This document shows, one piece after another, positions 57,128 through 64,000 of a stretch of DNA of 64,000 bases (positions are counted from its first letter, which is position 1; each line of letters opens with the position of its first letter). The stretch comes from Polaribacter pacificus. Its GTDB lineage: Bacteria; Bacteroidota; Bacteroidia; Flavobacteriales; Flavobacteriaceae. Made by a program: the position numbers and the translations under genes. The DNA lies in assembly GCF_038024035.1 (NCBI RefSeq), contig NZ_CP150664.1, positions 1,736,001 to 1,800,000 on the forward strand. Direction: 5' to 3'. The notes under the pieces were generated by a model. That model had not been told where the DNA came from and searched no databases. It saw only the letters and a list, made by a program, of their open reading frames with translations.

Positions 57128-60100
57128 ATGACAAGGGACCAACACATAGAAAAAAAAATTCATCAGTTTGTACGTAAGTACTACCTTAATGAACTTATAA
57201 AAGGCTTGATTTTATTCTTTGCCTTAGGGTGTTTGTATTTTATTTTTACCCTTTTTATTGAGTATTTTTTTTGGTTAGCTCCCTTAGCTAGAACTCTGCT
57301 ATTTGGACTTTTTCTGATAGTAGAATTGATTTTGTTTTTTCGTTTTATTTTAGTCCCATTTTTTAAATTGGTTGGATTACAAAAAGGAATCAGTCTAGAA
57401 GACTCATCCAAACTAATAGGGAATCATTTTCCAGAGATCAACGATAAATTAACAAACTTACTTCAACTTAAATCTGGTAAGCAAGATTCTGATTTGTTAT
57501 TGGCTAGCATCGCTCAGAAATCTAAAGAAATTCAGCCTATACCCTTTGTAAAAGCTGTTAATTTTAAAACCAATCTAAAGTATTTAAAATATGCTTTTAT
57601 TCCTGTTTTTATTTATTTTATAATTTGGATTACGGGTAATATTACCATTTTTGAGAGTTCATTAAGTAGGGTTATTCAACCAACAATTGCATTTACTCCT
57701 CCAGCGCCTTTTTCTTTTGTTTTATCAAATAAAAATTTACAAGTTGTTGAGGGAAAATCTATTAGCGTTAAGTTTATTACTAGGGGTAAAGAAGTTCCAT
57801 CTCAAACTAAAATTATATTTGATGAGCAGAGTTATTTTATGCAGAACAACCAAATTAATGAGTTTGTTTATACCTTTAATTCTGTCACTAAACCTCTTGA
57901 TTTTTATATAGAAGCAAACGGAATCCGTTCTTCTAACTATCGTATCGATGTGATTCCAACTCCTACCATTCAAAACCTAAGTATTTTACTTTCGTACCCT
58001 AGGTATCTAAGGATGAATAATGAGACCATTAACAACACTGGTAATTTTACAGTGCCTGAAGGGACAAATATCACCTGGAATCTTCAGACAAAACAAACTG
58101 ACACTGTTTCTTTTATTACTGCTAAGGATCGTTTAAATTTTGAAAAACGCACAGAAAATAGTTTTCAATTTAACAAAACCATTTTAAGGCAACTTGCTTA
58201 TGAAATAAGTACATCAAATAAAGCTCTATCTAATTTTGAAACCTTACAGTTTGATATTAAAGTCATCCCTGATGCGTATCCAAAGCTAGAGATTGTTTCA
58301 CTAAGTGATAGTTTAAATGGGGAAAGTCTTGAATTTGCCGGTAGAGCCACAGATGATTATGGTATACAAAAACTTGAGCTGGTTTACTATTTAAAAAAAC
58401 AACCAGAGGCCAAGCACTATGTAAAGCTAGATACTCAAGAAGCTGATGAACTTACTTTTTATGAACAATTTCCTGGAGCACTAAAGATAGAAGAAGGGCA
58501 AGAGTATGTGGTCTTTTTTAGAGCCTTTGATAATGATGCTGTAAACGGCAGTAAGAAAACGCTAAGTGAACAATTTTCCTTTCGAAAAAAAACAGCTGAG
58601 GAGATTGCGCAAAAAACTCTAGAGGATCAAAGAAAAGAAATACAAAACATTGAACAATCTATAGAGAAACAAAAAAAACAAAGCAATTCTTTAAAAGAGA
58701 TCGAGCAAAACCTTAAAAACACTAAAAATATAAATTGGACTGATAAAAAAAATATTGATCAATTTATTAAGCGTCAAGAACAGTACAAACAAATGATGCT
58801 GCAACAAGAGGATCAACTCCAACAAAATTTAGAACAACAACCTAAAGATCAGAAATCAATTCAGGAAAAAAAACTTGCATTACAACAACGTATAGAAGAA
58901 TTAAAAAAGCTCGAAAAAGAACAAAAGTTATTAGAAGAACTTAAAAAACTTGCTCAATCACTTAACAAAGAAGACCTTCTTAAAAAAGTTCAAAAACTCA
59001 GTACTCAAAACAAACAACAAGAACGCAGTTTAGAACGAATTTTAGAACTAACCAAACGTTTTTATGTGGAGCAAAAAACCATGCAGATTAGTGAGAAATT
59101 AGATCAACTTGCTAAAAAGCAAGAGCAGCTATCTCAAAAAAACACCGATTCTTTACAAGAACAATCACAGATAGCTAAAGATTTTGAAGAGCTCCGTAAA
59201 GAACTAAATACGCTTGAAGAAGACAATAATGCTCTTAAAGAACCTATGTCAATTCCTGATACCAAAGAAGAGCAAGATCAAATTAATGAATCCTTAAAAC
59301 AGACTCAGACGCCACAGCAAGATAAAAATCAACAGAAAAAGAATCAACAAAAGGTTTCTAAACAGCTTAAGCAAATGAGTGAAAAACTTCAACAAGCCAT
59401 GATGGCAATGGAAGGTGAAATGCTCGATGCTAACATTGATTCTTTAAAAATGATTTTAAAAAACCTTTTAAATTTTTCTTTTCAACAAGAAGATTTAATG
59501 GATCAATTTTCTAAGATTGATGTGACACATCCTGATTTTGGAAAAGAGTTAAAAAAACAACACACCCTTAAAACCTATTTTGAGCATATAGACGATAGCT
59601 TATATGTCTTGTCAATGAAACTTCCTGATATTTCTGTAAAAATTCAAGCAGATCTAACAGATGCGCATTACAATATTGATCAAGCACTTTCTAATCTTGC
59701 TGATAACCGTTTTAACAACGGTGTTTCTAATCAGCAATACGTAATGACCTCTGTGAATAACTTGGCTGATTTTTTAAGTGAACTGCTTGACAATATGCAA
59801 CAATCTAAAAATTCTTCTTCAGGAAAAGGGAAAAAAGGAGGTAAACAATTTAGCCTTCCAGACCTTATTCAGAAACAACAAGAGTTGACAAAGCAAATGA
59901 AATCTGGTAAAATCCAACAAGAAAATAAGCAAGGACAAGAAAAAAATAAAGGATCTTCTGGTGGGGGAGAAGAACTAGATGAAAAATTATATCAAATTTA
60001 CCAAGAGCAAAGTATTTTAAGAGATGCGATGAAAGAATCGATGGGTTCAGAAGGAACAAATAATACTCAAACTCAAGAAGTGTTAAAAAGTATGGAAGAG

Positions 60101-60400
60101 CTAGAAAATGAAATTTTAGAAAAAGGTTTTAATCCAGGCACTATCCAACGGATGGAGCAGCTAGCGTATAATTTATTAAAATTAGAAGAAGCCAGTCAGC
60201 AACAAGGTGAAGATTCTAAGAGAAAATCTAAGACTAATTTTAAAGAGTTTAAAGCTCTTCAAAAAGATTTAATCATACAGAAGTTGTTTTACAACCAAAC
60301 AGAGATATTAAATAGACAATCGCTACCTTTGCAAAAAATTTATAAGCTTAAAGTACAAGAGTATTTTAAGAAGCAACAAGAGAAGTCTACTAATGATTGA
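57128..60400 (+). CDS. Large DUF4175-like membrane protein with long coiled coil
   Basis: Protein of 1090 residues. Three hydrophobic segments lie near the N terminus (about 25-45, 50-72, 150-170). A region of Ig-like beta domains follows to about residue 480. Residues 490-780 are a continuous Gln/Lys/Glu-rich coiled coil, and the C-terminal part is low-complexity, with a GKGKKGGK stretch near 900. This matches DUF4175-type proteins of Bacteroidota. Function unknown; a periplasmic scaffold or envelope linker is plausible. The ATG at 57128 is chosen over an upstream one at 57107 because it precedes a typical start. It overlaps ybeY by eight bases. Confidence 0.75.
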   Translation: MTRDQHIEKKIHQFVRKYYLNELIKGLILFFALGCLYFIFTLFIEYFFWLAPLARTLLFGLFLIVELILFFRFILVPFFKLVGLQKGISLEDSSKLIGNHFPEINDKLTNLLQLKSGKQDSDLLLASIAQKSKEIQPIPFVKAVNFKTNLKYLKYAFIPVFIYFIIWITGNITIFESSLSRVIQPTIAFTPPAPFSFVLSNKNLQVVEGKSISVKFITRGKEVPSQTKIIFDEQSYFMQNNQINEFVYTFNSVTKPLDFYIEANGIRSSNYRIDVIPTPTIQNLSILLSYPRYLRMNNETINNTGNFTVPEGTNITWNLQTKQTDTVSFITAKDRLNFEKRTENSFQFNKTILRQLAYEISTSNKALSNFETLQFDIKVIPDAYPKLEIVSLSDSLNGESLEFAGRATDDYGIQKLELVYYLKKQPEAKHYVKLDTQEADELTFYEQFPGALKIEEGQEYVVFFRAFDNDAVNGSKKTLSEQFSFRKKTAEEIAQKTLEDQRKEIQNIEQSIEKQKKQSNSLKEIEQNLKNTKNINWTDKKNIDQFIKRQEQYKQMMLQQEDQLQQNLEQQPKDQKSIQEKKLALQQRIEELKKLEKEQKLLEELKKLAQSLNKEDLLKKVQKLSTQNKQQERSLERILELTKRFYVEQKTMQISEKLDQLAKKQEQLSQKNTDSLQEQSQIAKDFEELRKELNTLEEDNNALKEPMSIPDTKEEQDQINESLKQTQTPQQDKNQQKKNQQKVSKQLKQMSEKLQQAMMAMEGEMLDANIDSLKMILKNLLNFSFQQEDLMDQFSKIDVTHPDFGKELKKQHTLKTYFEHIDDSLYVLSMKLPDISVKIQADLTDAHYNIDQALSNLADNRFNNGVSNQQYVMTSVNNLADFLSELLDNMQQSKNSSSGKGKKGGKQFSLPDLIQKQQELTKQMKSGKIQQENKQGQEKNKGSSGGGEELDEKLYQIYQEQSILRDAMKESMGSEGTNNTQTQEVLKSMEELENEILEKGFNPGTIQRMEQLAYNLLKLEEASQQQGEDSKRKSKTNFKEFKALQKDLIIQKLFYNQTEILNRQSLPLQKIYKLKVQEYFKKQQEKSTND

Positions 60401-60806
60401 ATTTAATTTTGAATTTGAGTTTAAGCTAACGAATGAAGCTGATCTAAAAGATTGGATTTCACAATGTATAGAATCAGAAAATCATAGCTTAGGAGAGATC
60501 AATTATATTTTTTGTGACGATGATTATCTTCATAATTTAAATGTAACTTTTTTAAAACACGATACCTTAACTGACATCATTAGTTTTGACAATACCATGG
60601 GTACTTTAGTTTCTGGAGATATTTTTATTTCTGTTGAACGTGTTAAAGAAAATGCTGAAATCTTTAAGGTTTCTTTTGAAGAAGAACTTCACCGGGTTAT
60701 GATTCATGGTATTCTTCATTATCTTGGATATAAAGATAAAACGGTAGCAGAGAAAAGCGAAATGCGTTCTAAAGAAAATTATTATTTACAGCTTATAAGT
60801 AATTGA
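60393..60806 (+). CDS. ybeY: Endoribonuclease YbeY (rRNA maturation factor)
   Basis: Single-strand-specific zinc endoribonuclease of 137 residues acting in 16S rRNA 3'-end maturation and ribosome quality control. The three-histidine zinc motif appears as HGILHYLGYKD near 109-119; the last family position, usually His, is Lys/Asp-Lys here, so the third ligand deserves a check. The LTDIISFDN motif is also present. The start lies eight bases inside the preceding gene, indicating translational coupling. Confidence 0.9.
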   Translation: MIEFNFEFEFKLTNEADLKDWISQCIESENHSLGEINYIFCDDDYLHNLNVTFLKHDTLTDIISFDNTMGTLVSGDIFISVERVKENAEIFKVSFEEELHRVMIHGILHYLGYKDKTVAEKSEMRSKENYYLQLISN

Positions 60807-60827
60807 TAAACAACTAGTTAATTAAAT

Positions 60828-60843
60828 AGTTTCACGTGAAACA
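60828..60843. promoter_or_regulatory. parS-like ParB-binding site upstream of mnmG
   Basis: agtttcacgtgaaaca: 15 of 16 positions match the parS consensus TGTTNCACGTGAAACA, and the central 14 bases (60829-60842) are a perfect palindrome. It sits seven bases before the mnmG ATG. Confidence 0.85.
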
Positions 60844-60849
60844 TATACA

Positions 60850-62727
60850 ATGAGTCTTTTTACAACAACATACGATGTAATTGTGGTAGGTGGTGGCCAC
60901 GCCGGGAGTGAAGCTGCTGCAGCTAGCGCAAATATGGGAGCTCACACTCTTTTAATCACTATGAGTCTTCAGAATATTGCTCAGATGAGTTGTAATCCTG
61001 CTATGGGTGGAATTGCAAAAGGTCAAATTGTTAGAGAGATTGACGCTCTTGGTGGTTATAGTGCTATCGTTACTGATAAAACAGCCATACAGTTTAAAAT
61101 GCTAAATAAATCTAAGGGACCTGCTATGTGGAGTCCTCGTGCGCAATCTGATCGTATGCGTTTTGCAGAAGAATGGCGAAATATGTTAGAGCAAACGGAT
61201 AACTTAGATTTTTATCAAGACTCTGTAAATGGTTTGTTGTTTGATGGTGATACTATTGTTGGGGTTAAAACTGCATTAGGTACTCATATTAAAGCAAAGA
61301 CCGTTATCTTAACAGCGGGTACTTTTTTAAATGGTTTAATACATATCGGAGAGAAAACTTTCGGTGGAGGTAGAGCTGGTGAAAGTGCTTCAACAGGAAT
61401 TACAGAAGACCTTGTAAAAATGGGTTTTGAATCTGGTAGAATGAAAACAGGTACACCTCCACGTGTAGATGGTCGTTCTTTAGATTACACAAAAATGGTT
61501 GAACAACCTGGTGATGAAAACCCTGAAAAGTTTTCATATTTACCAAGTACTCAAGCTTTACAAAAACAGCGTTCATGTTATCTAACCTATACCAATTCTG
61601 TGGTTCATGATTTGCTTCGTGAAGGCTTTGATCGTTCTCCAATGTTTAATGGTAGAATTCAAAGTACAGGTCCTAGATATTGTCCTTCTATTGAAGACAA
61701 GATTGACAGGTTTGCAACCAAAGACCGTCATCAAATTTTTGTAGAACCAGAAGGTTGGGATACGGTAGAAATCTATGTAAATGGTTTTTCTACTTCTATG
61801 CCAGAAGATATTCAGGATAAAGCTATTCGATCTATTGAAGGTTTTGAGAATGTAAAGTTTTTTAGATATGGTTACGCCATTGAATATGATTTTTTTCCAC
61901 CAACCCAATTAAGCCACAGTTTAGAAACTAAGTTAATTAAAAACTTATTTTTTGCTGGTCAAATTAATGGAACCACTGGTTATGAAGAAGCAGCTTCTCA
62001 AGGTTTAATGGCTGGAATTAATGCCGCTCTAAAAGTGCAAAACAAAGAGCCTTTTATATTAAAACGCAACGAAGCTTATATTGGAGTTTTAATTGATGAT
62101 TTAATTACAAAAGGAACAGAAGAGCCCTATAGAATGTTTACGTCTCGTGCTGAATACAGGACCTTATTGAGACAAGATAATGCAGATCTTAGATTAACAC
62201 CTAAGTCATATCAAATTGGTTTGGCATCAGAAGAACGCATGGAACGCGTTGTAATGAAAAAGAAAAAATCAGAAGAATTAATAGATTTTTTAAACAACCT
62301 TAGCGTTACTAAAGAACAAATTAATCCTATACTTGAGCACAATAATTTAGCGCTTGTTAATCAATCGATGAAGCTTTTTAAAATTGCTGCTAGACCTCAA
62401 TTATCCTTTTCTGATTTTGTTGAGATTCCTGCATTAAAAAGTTATATTGAAGCCAATCAAATTGATCAAGAGATTATTGAACAAGTAGAAATTTTCTTAA
62501 AATATTCTGGTTATATAGAAAAGGAAAAGAACAATGCTGATAAACTTAATCGATTAGAGAATGTTGTAATTCCTTCACATTTTGATTATAACAAAGTGAA
62601 ATCATTATCATATGAAGCTAGAGAAAAGTTATTAAAAATTAAACCAACCAGTATTTCTCAAGCAAGTAGAATCAGCGGAGTTTCGCCAAGTGATATTTCT
62701 GTTTTGTTGGTTTATATGGGGCGATAA
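60850..62727 (+). CDS. mnmG: tRNA uridine-5-carboxymethylaminomethyl modification enzyme
   Basis: FAD-dependent enzyme of 625 residues (GidA) that, with MnmE, modifies the wobble uridine of several tRNAs. N-terminal GGGHAGSEAA (14-23), the CNPAMGGIAKGQ segment with conserved cysteine, GTPPRVDGRS, and a C-terminal domain ending SGVSPSDISVLLVYMGR. Length is normal. Often located near the replication origin in bacteria. Flanked on both sides by parS-like sites, one within its leader and one 19 bases after its stop. Confidence 0.97.
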   Translation: MSLFTTTYDVIVVGGGHAGSEAAAASANMGAHTLLITMSLQNIAQMSCNPAMGGIAKGQIVREIDALGGYSAIVTDKTAIQFKMLNKSKGPAMWSPRAQSDRMRFAEEWRNMLEQTDNLDFYQDSVNGLLFDGDTIVGVKTALGTHIKAKTVILTAGTFLNGLIHIGEKTFGGGRAGESASTGITEDLVKMGFESGRMKTGTPPRVDGRSLDYTKMVEQPGDENPEKFSYLPSTQALQKQRSCYLTYTNSVVHDLLREGFDRSPMFNGRIQSTGPRYCPSIEDKIDRFATKDRHQIFVEPEGWDTVEIYVNGFSTSMPEDIQDKAIRSIEGFENVKFFRYGYAIEYDFFPPTQLSHSLETKLIKNLFFAGQINGTTGYEEAASQGLMAGINAALKVQNKEPFILKRNEAYIGVLIDDLITKGTEEPYRMFTSRAEYRTLLRQDNADLRLTPKSYQIGLASEERMERVVMKKKKSEELIDFLNNLSVTKEQINPILEHNNLALVNQSMKLFKIAARPQLSFSDFVEIPALKSYIEANQIDQEIIEQVEIFLKYSGYIEKEKNNADKLNRLENVVIPSHFDYNKVKSLSYEAREKLLKIKPTSISQASRISGVSPSDISVLLVYMGR

Positions 62728-62746
62728 ATTTAAAGATATATCTATA

Positions 62747-62762
62747 TGTTCCATGTGGAACA
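62747..62762. promoter_or_regulatory. Second parS-like site downstream of mnmG
   Basis: tgttccatgtggaaca: 15 of 16 match to the variant TGTTCCACGTGGAACA, the only change being T for C at the central CACGTG; 7-bp arms are perfect. It lies in the spacer between mnmG and the methyltransferase gene. Confidence 0.7.
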
Positions 62763-62781
62763 TTCTATGAAATTTTAAAAA

Positions 62782-63642
62782 ATGACTAGCACAGAAGAAC
62801 TTTATAATAATTTAGAACCCTATTTAGATTGTACAGATTATAGTGTTTCAAACGAACCTTTTTCTTTATTAATAAACAAAGAGTTTAATTTGTTAGTTAC
62901 ACAACCTGTTCCAGAACAGCTTTCAAAATACTATGAAAGCCCTGCTTATATTTCTCATAGCAACACCAGCAAAACAATAGTAGATAAAATTTATCAAGGG
63001 GTTCGAAAATTTACCTTACAAAAAAAGGTAAAGCTGATCAATTCATTTAACAGCTCTACTAAACTACTTTTAGATGTGGGTTGTGGTACTGGAGATTTTT
63101 TAAAACAAGCCAATGAAAACGGCTGGTCGGTGACAGGAGTAGAACCTAATCTAGGAGCTAGAAATTTAGCTTCTAGCAAAGGGATTTCTGTTTTTGAAGA
63201 TTTAACAGCTTTAGAAAATCAACAGTATGATGTTATTTCTCTATGGCATGTTTTAGAACATGTAGAACAACTAGATGAATACCTTAACCAAATAAAAAAA
63301 TTGTTAAAAGAAGACGGTGTTTTAATCATCGCCGTTCCAAATTTTAATAGTTATGACGCCGAGTATTATAAAAATTTTTGGGCAGCTTATGATGTACCAA
63401 GACATGTATGGCATTTTTCACAACAAGCTATTTCTAAGTTAATGAAAGAAAGAGCCATGTCTGTTTTTAAAATACTTCCAATGAAATTTGATTCGTATTA
63501 TGTTTCATTGTTAAGTGAAAAGTATAAGAATTCAAAAAATAATTTTATCAAAGCTTTTTATATTGGTTTTGTATCAAATATCAAGGCTAGGAAGTCTTCG
63601 GAATATTCTTCATTGATATACCTGATTAAAAAGGACAAATAA
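62782..63642 (+). CDS. Class I SAM-dependent methyltransferase
   Basis: Protein of 286 residues. After an N-terminal extension of about 90 residues with a YYESPAYISH segment, the Rossmann methyltransferase domain has motif I LLDVGCGTGDFL (about 96-107), the acidic residue in GVEPN and motif IV VISLWHVLEHV; NFNSYDAEYYKNFW lies after it. This resembles methyltransferases of surface-glycan clusters, but the substrate is unknown. It follows the second parS site and is closed by a strong terminator. Confidence 0.85.
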   Translation: MTSTEELYNNLEPYLDCTDYSVSNEPFSLLINKEFNLLVTQPVPEQLSKYYESPAYISHSNTSKTIVDKIYQGVRKFTLQKKVKLINSFNSSTKLLLDVGCGTGDFLKQANENGWSVTGVEPNLGARNLASSKGISVFEDLTALENQQYDVISLWHVLEHVEQLDEYLNQIKKLLKEDGVLIIAVPNFNSYDAEYYKNFWAAYDVPRHVWHFSQQAISKLMKERAMSVFKILPMKFDSYYVSLLSEKYKNSKNNFIKAFYIGFVSNIKARKSSEYSSLIYLIKKDK

Positions 63643-63703
63643 TCGTTTACGAGCTAGTTTCTAAGCTGATTAGCTTTAAAACACCTAAATACCAATAAAA
63701 AAT

Positions 63704-63744
63704 AAAAAAACCGCTTAAAACGAAGATTTTAAGCGGTTTTTTTA
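63704..63744. terminator. Bidirectional terminator
   Basis: Stem of 17 bp (63704-63720 with 63727-63743), six-base loop, A-tract on the left and T-tract on the right. It separates the methyltransferase gene from the convergent gene at the window end. Confidence 0.9.
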
Positions 63745-63793
63745 TTTGTTTTTTTTATAACAAACAAAATTTCAATAAGATTATCTTATATCA

Positions 63794-64000
63794 TTAGGCA
63801 GATAAAAGATACACTCCAAAAATGGTGGTTACAAAATATACTGCTAAGGTCATTGCTCCAGCATAATCTTTTGCAAGACGCTGACCAATTAACAAAAAGA
63901 TGAGAGTTAATGCAGAAAGTTCAACTCCAAGCAAAGCGGCTGTTTTTGTTCCATCAACAAATAACTGATAAACACCTACGATCATCAAAGCACTTGCTAA
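63794..64000 (-). CDS. Small membrane protein, 5' end outside the window
   Basis: The frame is open to the right edge. The visible 69 residues contain two to three hydrophobic segments and end in VTTIFGVYLLSA. An ATG at 63988 is internal or an alternative start, because the reading frame continues (LASALM) to the edge. I do not recognise the family. It is convergent with the methyltransferase gene and shares its terminator. Confidence 0.6.
   Translation of the reverse strand, partial: LASALMIVGVYQLFVDGTKTAALLGVELSALTLIFLLIGQRLAKDYAGAMTLAVYFVTTIFGVYLLSA

Noticed and set aside
61455..61475. CACGTG inside mnmG as a third parS site
   Set aside because: The flanks (cctc and tagatg) do not match the parS arms; it is part of the conserved PPRVDG codons.

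Overview
The window is chromosomal DNA of a low-GC member of the Bacteroidota, almost certainly the family Flavobacteriaceae (marine-type relatives such as Polaribacter or Tenacibaculum are plausible, but the species cannot be named from the sequence alone). The evidence is a gliding-motility lipoprotein gene (gldH), a RicT/PSP1 protein, DUF4837, DUF2490 and GIN-domain proteins, many Bacteroidota-style lipoprotein signal peptides, near absence of Shine-Dalgarno sequences, and repeated promoter cores of the TAnnTTTG type. There is no rRNA, tRNA, CRISPR array, insertion sequence or prophage. Almost everything is housekeeping or conserved accessory content.

Layout. 0-1 kb: 3' part of glnS. 1-10.6 kb: a DUF1761 membrane gene, then a long leftward run of tightly packed genes (ricT, gldH, PBP1A, scoA, scoB, a small membrane gene, xth, an MltD-like transglycosylase, DUF4837) mixing envelope growth, gliding, DNA repair and ketone-body CoA transfer. 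11-24 kb: trhO, asd, trxA, DoxX, an M13 peptidase, an orphan ABC ATPase, a leftward run (alpha/beta hydrolase, dinB, GNAT, FAD oxidoreductase, Gre-like protein), gdhA and pheS. 24-31.4 kb: a tripartite RND efflux operon that begins with a GbsR/MarR-type regulator and ends with a TetR regulator, with a 26-bp palindrome at its promoter. 31.4-43 kb: a decayed small secreted-protein gene, an M28 peptidase, an NhaC antiporter, glpK - flavin-binding protein - glpD, an MFS exporter with an ACT-like protein divergent from lysC, and gpsA. 43-49 kb: flippase, dut, a tiny PspC protein, GNATs, recA, rluE, rpiB.

49.0-50.1 kb is the largest gene-poor, AT-rich stretch. It carries DnaA-box-like nonamers, one 53-codon gene and a long structured leader before rnr. 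To its right lie rnr, a GIN-domain protein, tatA, a YbjQ-LytTR pair, gltX-DUF2490, a large coiled-coil membrane protein coupled to ybeY, mnmG and a methyltransferase. mnmG is flanked on both sides by parS-like ParB-binding sites (60828 and 62747). Because parS sites cluster near replication origins, the 49-63 kb half of the window is probably origin-proximal, and the 49-50 kb gap is the best oriC candidate here. This is an inference that a genome-wide skew plot would settle.

The most interesting items are the parS pair and candidate origin, the palindromic operator of the doubly regulated efflux operon, the terminator hairpin abutting the start codon of an orphan ABC ATPase, the alternating inverted repeats in the rnr leader, and several small or non-canonically started genes that automatic calling would miss or misplace. 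I did not find a convincing wholly new defence or mobile system.
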